Program-made: the position numbers and the translations under genes | Part shown: positions 1 to 9,811 of the stretch, piece by piece | Layout of the letters: every line of letters begins with the position of its first letter | Numbering within the stretch: position 1 is the first letter of the stretch | Notes under the pieces: model-generated | The model's input: the letters and a program-made list of their open reading frames with translations, nothing else | What the model was told of the DNA's origin: nothing | Databases searched by the model: none | Source of the DNA: Streptomyces luomodiensis | Lineage (GTDB): Bacteria; Actinomycetota; Actinomycetes; Streptomycetales; Streptomycetaceae | Length of the DNA stretch: 64,000 nt | Direction of reading: 5' to 3' | Assembly: GCF_031679605.1 (NCBI RefSeq) | Contig: NZ_CP117522.1 | Span: 1,922,001-1,986,000, forward strand

Positions 1-100
1 CGACCACGTACACGCCCACGCAGAACGAAAGGGGGCCGACGAGCAGCGTCCGTGGCCGCACGAGTTCGACCACCGCGGTGACACGTGCCATGCGGCGCAT
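1..100 (-). CDS. partial N-terminus of a possible membrane protein (UbiA-like?)
   Basis: Only the first 33 codons lie in the window; the gene runs off the left edge. The ATG at 100 follows a GAGAGG ribosome-binding site. The peptide begins MRRMARVTAVVELVRPRTLL and then turns hydrophobic. The 'ELVRPRTLLVGP' pattern resembles the first membrane helix of UbiA-type prenyltransferases, but this is too short for a firm call. It lies 55 bp downstream of the P450 on the same strand, so the two are probably cotranscribed. Confidence 0.45.
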   Translation of the reverse strand, partial: MRRMARVTAVVELVRPRTLLVGPLSFCVGVYVV

Positions 101-155
101 ACGTTAACCTCTCTCGTGGTCTCGCGTTTCCAGAAGATGCGCGCCCGGATCCGGG

Positions 156-1538
156 TCAGATGCGCGTGAGGGTCAGCCCGAATCCCTCACGAGGCCTCAG
201 GGTGATGAGAGCTTTGGGCTCCGGCCCTACGGAATCCCGCGGTGAAACCTCGAACCTGGCGAGAACGGCGGCCAGGAACATGCTCATCTCCATCATGGCG
301 AACCCCTTGCCGATGCACATATGGGCACCGGCCCCGAAGGGCAGGTACTTCCCCTTGCCGGGAGTGCCGTCGAGGAAGCGCTCGGGAATGAATGCGTCGG
401 GCCGTTCGTAAACGGCCGGATCCCGGTGGATGGCCGCGACGTTGAGCATCACGAACGTCCCCTTGGGCACCTCGGCCGAGCCGATGAGCGCGTCCTTCCT
501 GGCCTGCCGCGGAATGGTCGGGGACGGCGGGAACAAGCGCATGCTCTCGTTGATGACGCAGTCCAGGAACGCGCCGCCCTGGGCCTTTTGCTGATCCTCC
601 GCCGCCGGTGCGCACGCCTCCTCCCGAACCCGCCTCTGCACGTCCGGGTAGCAGGCGAGCAGGTAGAGAATCCAGGTCAGCGCACTGGCCGTGGTCTCGT
701 ACGCGGCCACGAAGGTGGTGAGAACCTCGTCCCGGACCTCGCGGTCGGTGAGGCGGTGCCCGGCGTCGCCCACGGTGGCCGCCAGGAGGATGTCCAGCAG
801 GTCATCGTGCTGTTCATCGGTCCCGCGGCGTTCGTCGATGATCCGGTAGACGAGATCGTCCAGGTCCTTGAGAATCGACGTGAATTTCCGATTCCGCCGG
901 CTCGGCACGCCCACCGGCAGGGAAAACGCCCCACGGATGCGGCGTTCGACGAAGTCGAGCAGGAAGGAGATGATGCCCGGTGTGAGGGTTTCGGACACGG
1001 TGTCGCCGGACCGGCTGAACATGCACATCGACACGGTGTCGAGAGCGAAGGCCAGCATCTCCTCATGGACGTCCAGGTCCGTCCGTTCCCGGCCTTCCCA
1101 TCGCCTCGTGCGTTCGGCGATCACCTCGGCCATCTTGTGCCGCATACCCGAAAGGCTGCCGCGGCTGTACATGGGCTGGAGGGCCCTTCGCCGCTTCAGC
1201 CAGTTCTCGTGGACCGGATTGCTGATCAGGCCGTCCCCGAGGACCAGCCGCAGCGGATTCTCGCCGTCCGGTTTGCCGAAGGTGTGAATGTCGGAGAGAA
1301 CGACGTCCGCCGCGGCGCTCCGATTCACGAAAATCATGCGCTTGGGGCCGATGTGGAAAGAGGAGACCTCGCCGCCGGCCGCGGCGGCGTGCTGGATGGC
1401 ATTCAGCAGGTCCGACCGCAGGCGCAGCGCATCTCCGAATACCGGAACACGCACCCGCGGCGCGGTCGGCGCCGAGAGCACACCGCTGTCGTGCTGTACC
1501 CGCCTCGTAGGCAGCGTGCTCCCGAGTGTTCCTGCCAT
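156..1538 (-). CDS. cytochrome P450
   Basis: This is a 460-residue haem monooxygenase of unknown substrate, soluble and probably dependent on separate ferredoxin partners. Visible landmarks are the I-helix oxygen-activation motif AYETT (residues 279-283), the ExxR salt bridge E331-R334, a PERF motif near 386, and the haem-binding loop FGAGAHMCIG with Cys408 as iron ligand. I chose the ATG at 1538 because AAGGGA lies about 6 nt upstream; an in-frame TTG at 1568 would add ten residues. No ferredoxin gene is adjacent. The possible prenyltransferase downstream would fit a terpenoid role, but that is speculation. Confidence 0.93.
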   Translation of the reverse strand: MAGTLGSTLPTRRVQHDSGVLSAPTAPRVRVPVFGDALRLRSDLLNAIQHAAAAGGEVSSFHIGPKRMIFVNRSAAADVVLSDIHTFGKPDGENPLRLVLGDGLISNPVHENWLKRRRALQPMYSRGSLSGMRHKMAEVIAERTRRWEGRERTDLDVHEEMLAFALDTVSMCMFSRSGDTVSETLTPGIISFLLDFVERRIRGAFSLPVGVPSRRNRKFTSILKDLDDLVYRIIDERRGTDEQHDDLLDILLAATVGDAGHRLTDREVRDEVLTTFVAAYETTASALTWILYLLACYPDVQRRVREEACAPAAEDQQKAQGGAFLDCVINESMRLFPPSPTIPRQARKDALIGSAEVPKGTFVMLNVAAIHRDPAVYERPDAFIPERFLDGTPGKGKYLPFGAGAHMCIGKGFAMMEMSMFLAAVLARFEVSPRDSVGPEPKALITLRPREGFGLTLTRI

Positions 1539-1791
1539 CCCCGATCCCTTGTTTGGCCGACGCGTCAAGCAGAACGCCGGGATCCAGATCTCGCTCGCAT
1601 ATCGAGTACACCGGCGGACAATTCAGCCGCCTGGGAGCAGGCGCGCAAAAGCTCCCCCCATCGCGATAAAGGTTTAACCTTCGCCGGCGCGACGGCGCAA
1701 CATCATGGCAGGAAGGTGCCGTGCACAGACCGGTTCGACCGGAGATACGGGGGCACTCGGGGTCGAAGAGATGAGATGCGGACGAGTTGAG

Positions 1792-2301
1792 ATGCAGACG
1801 TTCCTGCCCCATCCCGACTTCCGGCGGTCGGCCCGTGAGCTCGACCGGCGGCGGCTGGGCAAGCAGCGCGTCGAGGCCCTTCAGGTCCTCCGCGGCCTGA
1901 CGGTGCCCGGTTACGGCTGGCGGCGGCACCCCGCCGTGCGGATGTGGACCGGATACGAAGAGGCCCTCGTCCGGTACGGGCTGGAGATGTGCCGGGTGTG
2001 GCGGGAGCTGGGGCATCAGGACAGCTGCGCCGCCTCCCTGGTCGCCGACCTCGCCGCACGCCGCCCCGGCCTCCCGGTCCGCGGCCAGAGCGAACTGGCG
2101 GGGGCCGGGGAACTGCCGCCGTGGCTCGGTGACGCCGCCTTCCACCGCAGCCACCAGTCGGCTCTCGTACGCAAGGACCCCGGGGTGTACGCCCCCCGCT
2201 TCCCCGGCGTGCCGGACGACCTGCCCTACGTCTGGCCGGCCTCGGACCGGGAGGCCCCGGACGCGTCCCGCGGCGGACAAGATCTCAACAGTGGCCCGTG
2301 A
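1792..2301 (+). CDS. MSMEG_6728-type (pyrimidine dimer glycosylase-like) protein
   Basis: A 169-residue protein starting MQTFLPHPDF. It has the family pattern 'LDRRRLGKQRVEALQVLRGL', then 'HPAVRMWTGYEEALVRYG' and a C-terminal 'HRSHQSALVRKDP...FPGVPDDLPYVWP' block. The family is annotated as MSMEG_6728 and is distantly related to T4 endonuclease V-type pyrimidine dimer DNA glycosylases; enzyme activity is not established here. An in-frame ATG at 1705 would give a longer protein, but conservation starts at 1792. The last 17 or so residues after YVWP look non-conserved. It stands alone, divergent from the P450. Confidence 0.8.
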   Translation: MQTFLPHPDFRRSARELDRRRLGKQRVEALQVLRGLTVPGYGWRRHPAVRMWTGYEEALVRYGLEMCRVWRELGHQDSCAASLVADLAARRPGLPVRGQSELAGAGELPPWLGDAAFHRSHQSALVRKDPGVYAPRFPGVPDDLPYVWPASDREAPDASRGGQDLNSGP

Positions 2302-2640
2302 GCAGGGCGATCGCGTCGGTGCTGAGGGGGTCCGGCTGATCGAGGGACGCCCTGCCGGAGGTCACGAGTGCGGCGATGCCCCGACGGCCGGCGCCTCGCC
2401 GTTCCCACACCCCGGCCTCGTACGAGCCGTCACCCTCGCACGACGCGGCGGCGCGGGCGTCAGCTCGGCAGGGCGCAGCCGGCGTCCGCGCCGGCGCCGC
2501 ACGAGCCGATGGTCAGCGTGGCGTCCACCTGCTTCGGCGCGTCCGCCACCCACGGATGGCCGGCCGGCTGCGCGGCCGTGGTGGCGACGGCGCCTCGGCG
2601 GTGCGTCCGATGTCGTTCAGGGACGCCCCCGCCGCGGACG
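2302..2640. other. intergenic region without an intact gene
   Basis: This 339-bp stretch lies between two convergent genes. It is very G+C-rich and open in short frames on both strands, but no frame has a start, a ribosome-binding site and recognisable homology. On the minus strand short patches read like a secreted-protein C-terminus broken by stops, so a decayed gene is possible, but I cannot identify it. Confidence 0.5.
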
Positions 2641-3561
2641 TCAGCGGGTCCCGTACACCGGCCGCGGTGGCCCGGACGCGGCGAGCAGTTCCGCCACCGT
2701 CTCCCCGGCCTCGGCCGGGTTCCAGCGGGCCCCCCTGTCGGCGGTCGGGCCCGGCCGCCAGCCCTCCATCACCGTGATCCGTCCGCCCTCGGCCTCGAAG
2801 ACCCGGCCGGTCACGCCGGCGCAGGCCGCGGAGCCCAGCCATACGACGAGCGGCGAGACGTTCTCCGGGGCCATCGCGTCGAAGACGCCCTCGCCGGGCG
2901 CCGCCATGGTCTCGGGGAAGGTCTCCTCGGTCATCCGGGTGCGGGCGGCCGGGGCGATCGCGTTGACCTGGACGCCGTAGCGGCCCATCTCGGCGGCGGC
3001 CACCAGGGTCAGGCCGACGATGCCCGCCTTGGCGGCGGAGTAGTTGCCCTGGCCGACGCTGCCGAGCAGGCCCGCCCCGGAGCTGGTGTTGATCACACGC
3101 GCCTCGGGGACCCGGCCCGCCTTGGCCTCGGCGCGCCAGTGCGCGGCCGCGTATTTCAGGGGCAGGAAGTGGCCCTTGAGGTGGACACGTATCACCGCGT
3201 CCCAGTCGTCCTCGTCCAGGTTGACGAGCGTCCGGTCGCGCAGGAACCCGGCGTTGTTGACGAGCGTGTCGAGCCGGCCGAAGGAGTCGAGCGCGGTGGC
3301 GACGAGGGATGCCGCGCCGTCGGCGGTGGCGATGTCACCGCCGTGCGCGACGGCCTCGCCGCCGGCCGCGCGGATCTCCTGGACGACCCGCTGGGCGGGA
3401 CCGCTGCCCGCTTTGGACCCGTCGAGGCCGACGCCGAGGTCGTTGACGACCACGTTCGCCCCCTCGGCGGCGAACGCCAGAGCGTGCGCGCGGCCGAGTC
3501 CACGGCCCGCGCCGGTGACGGCGACGACGCGTCCGGCACACAGGGCGGTCGGTGAGGTCAT
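2641..3561 (-). CDS. SDR oxidoreductase, Rv3548c-like (KstR2-type locus)
   Basis: A 306-residue classical short-chain dehydrogenase. It shows the cofactor motif TGAGRGLG (16-23), NNAG (102-105) and the active-site Ser160/161, Tyr174 and Lys178 (YSAAK). The long N-terminal insert 'NDLGVGLDGSK' is typical of the MFE-2/17beta-HSD4-like subgroup that acts on acyl-CoA esters. Length and motifs match Rv3548c, a member of the mycobacterial KstR2 regulon beside echA20. It is divergent from echA20 across a candidate KstR2 operator. The exact substrate is unknown; a hydroxyacyl-CoA intermediate of C/D-ring breakdown is likely. Confidence 0.85.
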   Translation of the reverse strand: MTSPTALCAGRVVAVTGAGRGLGRAHALAFAAEGANVVVNDLGVGLDGSKAGSGPAQRVVQEIRAAGGEAVAHGGDIATADGAASLVATALDSFGRLDTLVNNAGFLRDRTLVNLDEDDWDAVIRVHLKGHFLPLKYAAAHWRAEAKAGRVPEARVINTSSGAGLLGSVGQGNYSAAKAGIVGLTLVAAAEMGRYGVQVNAIAPAARTRMTEETFPETMAAPGEGVFDAMAPENVSPLVVWLGSAACAGVTGRVFEAEGGRITVMEGWRPGPTADRGARWNPAEAGETVAELLAASGPPRPVYGTR

Positions 3562-3671
3562 GGTGGGTGTCCTTTCCGGCGGCGAGGCGGGGAGGCAGGG
3601 AAGCGGGGAGGTGAGTACCGCTCAGCGGCACGGCATTCCCCCGGCGTCCGGATCGCTGCTAGTTTCGGCCT

Positions 3672-3685
3672 AACAAACGTTTGGT
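3672..3685. promoter_or_regulatory. candidate KstR2 operator 1
   Basis: The 14-mer AACAAACGTTTGGT contains the perfect palindrome CAAACGTTTG. It resembles the published mycobacterial KstR2 box (AnCAAGnnCTTGnT as I recall it) with two mismatches, and its reverse complement differs at only two positions from the second site at 9941-9954. It lies in the divergent promoter region between the SDR gene and echA20, 22 bp before the echA20 start. Confidence 0.75.
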
Positions 3686-3706
3686 GGAAAGGTAGCTGAT
3701 GCGCTC

Positions 3707-4456
3707 ATGGGTGTCTCCACCTCCGCCCCGCAAGAGGGCGTCGCCGTCGTCACCGTGGACTTCCCCCCGGTCAACGCCCTCCCGGTGCGGGGCTGGTACG
3801 AGCTGGCCGCGGCGGTGCGCGCGGCCGGCGCCGATCCGCAGGTGCGCTGTGTGGTGCTCACCGCCGAGGGCCGCGGGTTCAACGCGGGCGTGGACATCAA
3901 GGAGATGCGGCGCGCGGACGGACACGGTGCGCTGATCGGCGCCAACCGCGGCTGCTTCGAGGCGTTCGCCGCGGTCTACGAGTGCGAGGTCCCGGTGGTC
4001 GCCGCCGTCCACGGCTTCTGCCTGGGCGGCGGCATCGGCCTGGTGGGCAACGCGGACGCGATCGTGGCCGGCGACGACGCCACCTTCGGGCTGCCGGAGC
4101 TCGACCGGGGCGCGCTCGGCGCGGCCACGCACCTCGCCCGGCTCGTACCCCAGCACCTGATGCGGGCCCTGTACTACACCTCGCGCACCGCGACGGCCCA
4201 GGAACTGCACCGGCACGGCTCGGTGTGGCGCGTGGTGCCGCGCGAGGAGCTGCGGGCGGCCGCCCTCGAACTGGCCGGCGAGATCGCCGCCAAGGACGGC
4301 TACCTGATCCGGCTGGCCAAGGCCGCCATCAACGGCATCGACCCGGTCGACGTACGCCGCAGCTACCGCTTCGAGCAGGGCTTCACCTTCGAGGCCAACC
4401 TCAGCGGGGTCGCGGACCGGGTGCGGGACGCCTTCGGCGCGGACGAGGAGCGGTGA
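3707..4456 (+). CDS. echA20: EchA20-like ring-D hydrolase (crotonase superfamily)
   Basis: A 249-residue crotonase-fold protein. The oxyanion-hole segments are 'GRGFNAGVDIKEM' (about 55-68) and 'VHGFCLGGGIGLVGNADAIVA' (about 102-122). In steroid degraders EchA20 hydrolytically opens ring D of the bicyclic CoA ester HIEC-CoA, giving COCHEA-CoA for IpdAB. The identification rests on the gene order echA20-ipdA-ipdB-ipdC, the same as Rv3550-Rv3553, and on the length. The stop overlaps the ipdA start (GTGA, 4453-4456), so translation is probably coupled. A candidate KstR2 operator lies immediately upstream. Confidence 0.87.
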   Translation: MGVSTSAPQEGVAVVTVDFPPVNALPVRGWYELAAAVRAAGADPQVRCVVLTAEGRGFNAGVDIKEMRRADGHGALIGANRGCFEAFAAVYECEVPVVAAVHGFCLGGGIGLVGNADAIVAGDDATFGLPELDRGALGAATHLARLVPQHLMRALYYTSRTATAQELHRHGSVWRVVPREELRAAALELAGEIAAKDGYLIRLAKAAINGIDPVDVRRSYRFEQGFTFEANLSGVADRVRDAFGADEER

Positions 4457-5325
4457 GCGTGCCCCGGGACAAGACGATGACGGCCGACGACATCGTCGGC
4501 CGGCTGCGCAGCGGCATGACGGTCGGCATCGGCGGCTGGGGCTCGCGCCGCAAGCCGATGGCCCTGGTACGGGCGCTGCTGCGGTCGGACCTCACCGACC
4601 TGACCGTGGTCTCCTACGCCGGCCCGGACGTCGGTCTGCTCGCGGCGGCGGGGAAGATCCGCAAGCTCGTCACGGCGTTCGGCACGCTCGACTCGATACC
4701 GCTGGAGCCGCACTTCACCGCCGCCCGGCAGCGCGGCGCGTTCGAGATGGTCGAGCTCGACGAGGCGATGCTCATGTGGGGCCTGACCGCCGGGGCGCAG
4801 CGGCTGCCGTTCATGCCGGTCCGGGCCGGTCTCGGGTCGGACGTGATGAGGGTCAACCCGTCGCTGCGCACGGTCAGGTCGCCCTACGACGACGGGGAGG
4901 AACTGGTCGCGGCCCCGGCCCTGCGCCTGGACGCCGCCCTGGTCCACCTCAACCGCGCCGACAAACACGGCACCGGGCAGTACCTGGGGCCCGACCCGTA
5001 CTTCGACGACCTGTTCTGCGAGGCCGCCGACCACGCGTACGTCTCCTGCGAGCGGATCGTCGACACCGCGGATCTGCTCACGGCGCACGGGCCGCAGACC
5101 CTGCTGGTCAAGCGCCTGTTCGTGGACGGGGTCAGCGAGACCCCGAACGGCGCGCACTTCACCTCCTGCGCGCCCGACCACGAGCGGGACGAGTCCTTCC
5201 AGCGCGCCTATGTCCGGGCGGCCCGCGATCCCGAGGCGTGGCCGGCCTTCGTGAGACGGTTCCTGTCCGGGGACGAGGCCGCCTACCAGGCCGCCGTCAC
5301 CGCGTTCCACCAGGAGGACGCATGA
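4453..5325 (+). CDS. ipdA: IpdA, alpha subunit of COCHEA-CoA hydrolase
   Basis: A 290-residue protein of the CoA-transferase family I alpha type, starting with GTG inside the echA20 stop. The N-terminal Rossmann-like segment contains 'GMTVGIGGWGSRRKPMALV' (about 22-40). IpdA pairs with IpdB; despite the CoA-transferase fold, the complex hydrolyses ring C of COCHEA-CoA in steroid breakdown. Neighbours match the mycobacterial order, and the stop overlaps the ipdB start by 4 bp (ATGA). Confidence 0.9.
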   Translation: MSVPRDKTMTADDIVGRLRSGMTVGIGGWGSRRKPMALVRALLRSDLTDLTVVSYAGPDVGLLAAAGKIRKLVTAFGTLDSIPLEPHFTAARQRGAFEMVELDEAMLMWGLTAGAQRLPFMPVRAGLGSDVMRVNPSLRTVRSPYDDGEELVAAPALRLDAALVHLNRADKHGTGQYLGPDPYFDDLFCEAADHAYVSCERIVDTADLLTAHGPQTLLVKRLFVDGVSETPNGAHFTSCAPDHERDESFQRAYVRAARDPEAWPAFVRRFLSGDEAAYQAAVTAFHQEDA

Positions 5326-6098
5326 GTGCCACCGGGACCGGCGTCCCGGCCGCGACCCGCGCCGACCACTGTGTGGTGGCCTGCGCGGAGGCGTGGCGGG
5401 GCGCCGGTGAGGTCCTCGCCAGTCCGATGGGCACCGTCCCGGCCATCGGGGCACGTCTGGCGAAGCTCACCTTCTCGCCCGACCTGCTGCTGACCGACGG
5501 GGAGGCGCTGCTCATGGCGGACGTGCCCGCGATCGGGTCCGGGCCGGGGGCGGTCGAGGGCTGGCTGCCGTTCCGTCAGCACCTGGCGCTGACCGCCACC
5601 GGCCGCCGGCACGTGATGATGGGCGCCAGTCAGATCGACCGCCACGGCAACCAGAACATCTCCTGCATCGGCGACTGGGCCCGGCCCACCCGGCAGTTGC
5701 TCGGGGTGCGCGGCGCTCCGGTCAACACGCTCAACAACACCACGAGTTACTGGGTGCCGAAGCACTCCGCCCGGGTGTTCGTCGAGCGCGTCGACATGGC
5801 CAGCGGTGTCGGATACGACCGGGCCGCGGCGGCCGGTCCCTCCGCGACCCGCTATCACCGCGTTGCCGAGGTGATCAGCAACCTGGGCGTGTTCGACTTC
5901 GAGACCCCCGACCGCACCATGCGGCTGCGCTCACGGCACCCCGGGGTCACCCTCGAGGAGGTCACCGAGGCCACCGGCTTCGACCTGGTGATCCCCGACG
6001 AGGTGCCGTGCACGCGGGAGCCCACCGAGACGGAGCTGCGGCTGATCCGGGAGGTCATCGACCCCGAGGGCCTGCGGGAGCGGGAGGTGCCGTCATGA
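5322..6098 (+). CDS. ipdB: IpdB, beta subunit of COCHEA-CoA hydrolase
   Basis: A 258-residue CoA-transferase beta-type subunit, partner of IpdA. Recognisable segments are 'LLLTDGEALLMADVPAIG' (about 54-71), 'MMGASQIDRHGNQNISCIGD' (about 98-117) and 'VNTLNNTTSYWVPKHS' (about 136-151). The complex hydrolytically cleaves the last ring of the steroid nucleus. ATG at 5322 overlaps the ipdA stop, and its own stop overlaps the ipdC start (ATGA), consistent with equimolar coupled synthesis. Confidence 0.9.
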   Translation: MSATGTGVPAATRADHCVVACAEAWRGAGEVLASPMGTVPAIGARLAKLTFSPDLLLTDGEALLMADVPAIGSGPGAVEGWLPFRQHLALTATGRRHVMMGASQIDRHGNQNISCIGDWARPTRQLLGVRGAPVNTLNNTTSYWVPKHSARVFVERVDMASGVGYDRAAAAGPSATRYHRVAEVISNLGVFDFETPDRTMRLRSRHPGVTLEEVTEATGFDLVIPDEVPCTREPTETELRLIREVIDPEGLREREVPS

Positions 6099-7171
6099 GC
6101 GGGACGGGTCCCGCGACGATCCCGACCGCGCTGACCGAGCTGACGGGGGTGCGGTATCCGATCGTGCAGACCGGGATGGGCTGGGTGGCCGGCCCCCGCC
6201 TGGTGTCGGCCACGGCGAACGCGGGGGCGCTGGGCATCCTCGCCTCCGCCACGATGACCGTGGAGCGGCTGCGCACGGCGGTCCGGGAGGTCAGGTCCCG
6301 TACGGACGCGCCCTTCGGCGTCAACCTGCGGGCGGACGCCGGGGACGCCGCGGACCGGGTGCGGATCATCATCGACGAGGGGGTCCGGGTGGCGTCCTTC
6401 GCGCTCGCCCCGACGAAGGAGCTGATCGCGCGCCTCCAGGACGCGGGCGTCGTCGTCATCCCCTCCGTCGGGGCCCGGCGGCACGCCGAGAAGGTCGCGG
6501 CGTGGGGCGCCGACGCGGTGCTGGTGCAGGGCGGCGAGGGCGGCGGGCACACCGGCAACGTGGCTACCTCGGTGCTGGTCCCCCAGGTCGTGGACGCCGT
6601 CGGCATCCCGGTGATCGCGGCGGGCGGCTTCCACGACGGCCGCGGTCTGGTCGCCGCGCTGGCCTACGGGGCGGCCGGTCTCGGCATGGGCACACGTTTC
6701 CTGCTCACCTCCGACAGCACCGTCCCGGCGGCGGTGAAGGCGAGGTACCTGGGTGCCGCGGTCCACGACGTCACGGTCACCACCAGGGTGGACGGGCTGC
6801 CGCACCGCATGCTGCGCACCGAACTGGTCGACCGCCTGGAGCGTTCGGGCCGTGCGGCCTCGCTGCTGCGGGCACTGCGGCACGCCTCGGCCTTCCGCAA
6901 GGAGTCGGGGGCGAGCTGGCCGCGGCTGGTCCGGGACGGGATGGCGATGAAGCGGGGCACGGACCTGACCTGGAGTCAGGTGCTGTTGGCCGCCAACACC
7001 CCGATGCTGCTGAAGGCGTCGATGGTCGACGGGCGCACCGACCTGGGGGTGATGGCCTCGGGACAGGTGGCGGGGGTGATCGAGGATCTGCCGTCCTGTG
7101 CGGAACTGGTCGAGCGGATCATGAGCGAGGCGCGGAACACGCTGGAGTCGCTGTCCCGCGCCGCCGGCTGA
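6095..7171 (+). CDS. ipdC: IpdC, nitronate monooxygenase-family flavoprotein
   Basis: A 358-residue FMN-dependent TIM-barrel protein of the nitropropane dioxygenase/NPD family. The FMN-phosphate region reads 'VLVQGGEGGGHTGN' (about 142-155), followed by 'PVIAAGGFHDGRGLVAALAYGAAGLGMGTRFL' in the expected place. In the KstR2 regulon the homologue Rv3553 (IpdC) is proposed to reduce a CoA intermediate late in C/D-ring degradation. It is the last gene of the echA20-ipdABC operon and is followed by a strong hairpin. Confidence 0.88.
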   Translation: MSGTGPATIPTALTELTGVRYPIVQTGMGWVAGPRLVSATANAGALGILASATMTVERLRTAVREVRSRTDAPFGVNLRADAGDAADRVRIIIDEGVRVASFALAPTKELIARLQDAGVVVIPSVGARRHAEKVAAWGADAVLVQGGEGGGHTGNVATSVLVPQVVDAVGIPVIAAGGFHDGRGLVAALAYGAAGLGMGTRFLLTSDSTVPAAVKARYLGAAVHDVTVTTRVDGLPHRMLRTELVDRLERSGRAASLLRALRHASAFRKESGASWPRLVRDGMAMKRGTDLTWSQVLLAANTPMLLKASMVDGRTDLGVMASGQVAGVIEDLPSCAELVERIMSEARNTLESLSRAAG

Positions 7172-7178
7172 CGCGCAC

Positions 7179-7225
7179 CACGGCGACGGGGCGGGCCGGG
7201 GTCCGCGGCCCGCCCCGTGGCCGTG
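7179..7225. terminator. bidirectional hairpin terminator between ipdC and fadA6
   Basis: Arms 7179-7197 and 7207-7225 are complementary over 19 positions with one mismatch, with a 9-nt loop. The hairpin lies between two convergent stop codons. There is no T-tract, as is usual in Streptomyces. Confidence 0.8.
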
Positions 7226-7229
7226 CCGC

Positions 7230-8387
<1,158 letters not shown>

Positions 8388-8423
8388 GACTGCTCCTTCG
8401 TGATGGGTCGTCGGGGCGCCACG

Positions 8424-9026
8424 TCAACTCCGCGGGGTGATGCCCTCGAGGACCATGGACAGGTACTGCCGGGCGATCTCCTCCGGGCTGTGGGGGCCGC
8501 CGGGGCGGTACCAGGAGGCGGCCACCCACACGGTGTCGCGTACGAACCGGTAGACCAGCCGCACGTCCAGGTCGGCGCGGAAGGCCTGCTCGGTGACGCC
8601 TCGTTCCAGGGTGCGCAGCCAGGCGTGCTCGAACTTCACCTGGGAGGTGGCGAGAGAGCCGAAGCGCGGCTGGGCGGACAGGTGCCGGGACTCCTTCTGG
8701 TAGATGGCGACCGCGGGACCGTGCTGGTCGATCTGCCGGAAGGACTCGGTGACGAGGGCCTCGATGGTCTCCGGGGGCCCGAGTCCGGCGGCGAGCACGG
8801 TCTCGTAGCCGGCCCACAGCTCGTCCAGGAAGGCGGAGAGGATCTCGTCCAGCATCGACTCCTTGGAGTCGAAGTGGTGGTAGAGGCTGCCCGCGAGCAT
8901 CCCGGCGGCGTCGGCGATGCGGCGGACGGTGGTGGCGTTGTAGCCCTGGTCGGCGAAGACCTGGGCGGCGGTGGCCAGGATCTCGGCGCGGCGCCCGGCG
9001 GAGGCGCTGGTGCTCATCGCCCTCAT
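8424..9026 (-). CDS. kstR2: KstR2-like TetR repressor of the C/D-ring genes
   Basis: A TetR-family repressor of about 200 residues. The HTH is in 'ATTVRRIADAAGMLAGSLYHHFDSKESML'. The ligand domain has features I recognise from KstR2: 'YQKESRHLSAQPRF', 'FRADLDVRLVYRFVRDTVWV' and 'WYRPGGPHSPEEIARQYL'. Mycobacterial KstR2 is released by HIP-CoA. ATG at 9026 overlaps the ipdF stop (ATGA); an in-frame ATG at 9017 is an alternative. Its presumed operators are at 3672-3685 and 9941-9954, the second upstream of its own operon, so it is probably autoregulated. Confidence 0.9.
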   Translation of the reverse strand: MRAMSTSASAGRRAEILATAAQVFADQGYNATTVRRIADAAGMLAGSLYHHFDSKESMLDEILSAFLDELWAGYETVLAAGLGPPETIEALVTESFRQIDQHGPAVAIYQKESRHLSAQPRFGSLATSQVKFEHAWLRTLERGVTEQAFRADLDVRLVYRFVRDTVWVAASWYRPGGPHSPEEIARQYLSMVLEGITPRS

Positions 9027-9811
9027 GCCCGCTGGCTGCTGACGGAGACCGTCTCGCCGGTCAGGTAGGAGGAGTATCCGCTGGCCAGGAAGACGATGAC
9101 GTTGGCGATCTCCCATGGTTCGGCGTAGCGGCCGAAGGCCTCGCGTTCGGTGAGTTCGGCGAGCAGCTCGGGGGTGGTCACCTTCACCAGGTGCGGATGC
9201 ATGGCGAGGCTCGGGGCGACGGCGTTGACGCGTACGCCGAAGTCCGCCGCCTCCAGGGCGGCGCACCGGGTGAGGGCCATGACCCCGGCCTTCGCGGCGG
9301 CGTAGTGGGCCTGTCCGCGCTGGGCACGCCAGCCGACGACGGAGGCGTTGTTGACGACGACGCCGCCGCCGTTCTGCGCCTTGAGGCGGCGCAGGGCGGC
9401 GCGGGTGCAGCGGAAGGTGCCGCCGAGCGTGACGTCGAGGACCTTGGACCACTGTTCGTCGCTCATGTCGACGAGGTCGGCCGTGCCGCCGAGGCCCGCG
9501 TTGTTGACGACGACGTCGAGGCCGCCGTGGCGCTCGGCGGCGAGCGCGAACAGGGCGTCGACCTGCTGTTCGTCGGTGACGTCGCAGGGCAGTCCGGCGA
9601 CGTTGGCCGCGCCGAACTCCTCGGCCAGGGCGGCGGCGCTCTCCCTCAGGCGCCGCTCGTGGGCGTCACCGATGACGATCCGGGCGCCCTCCTCGAGGAA
9701 CCTGCGGGCGGTGGCCCCGCCGATCCCGGCGCCCGCGGCGGCGGTGATCACCGCGGTGCGGCCGGCCAGGAGGGAGTGCCCCGGTACGTAGGGGGGCGGC
9801 TGCGGGGTCAC
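9023..9811 (-). CDS. ipdF: IpdF-like SDR (Rv3559c type)
   Basis: A 262-residue short-chain dehydrogenase with an unusual cofactor motif TAAAGAGIG (23-31), NNAG (103-106), Ser157, Tyr170 and Lys174 in 'HYAAAKAG'. The 'VVNNASVVGWRAQRGQAHYAAAKAG' region is characteristic of IpdF, which oxidises the 5-hydroxyl of the bicyclic CoA intermediate. It starts with GTG at 9811 inside the stop of the upstream fadE30-like remnant and overlaps kstR2 by 4 bp. The order (fadE30 remnant)-ipdF-kstR2-fadA6 is the mycobacterial order. Confidence 0.88.
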   Translation of the reverse strand: MTPQPPPYVPGHSLLAGRTAVITAAAGAGIGGATARRFLEEGARIVIGDAHERRLRESAAALAEEFGAANVAGLPCDVTDEQQVDALFALAAERHGGLDVVVNNAGLGGTADLVDMSDEQWSKVLDVTLGGTFRCTRAALRRLKAQNGGGVVVNNASVVGWRAQRGQAHYAAAKAGVMALTRCAALEAADFGVRVNAVAPSLAMHPHLVKVTTPELLAELTEREAFGRYAEPWEIANVIVFLASGYSSYLTGETVSVSSQRA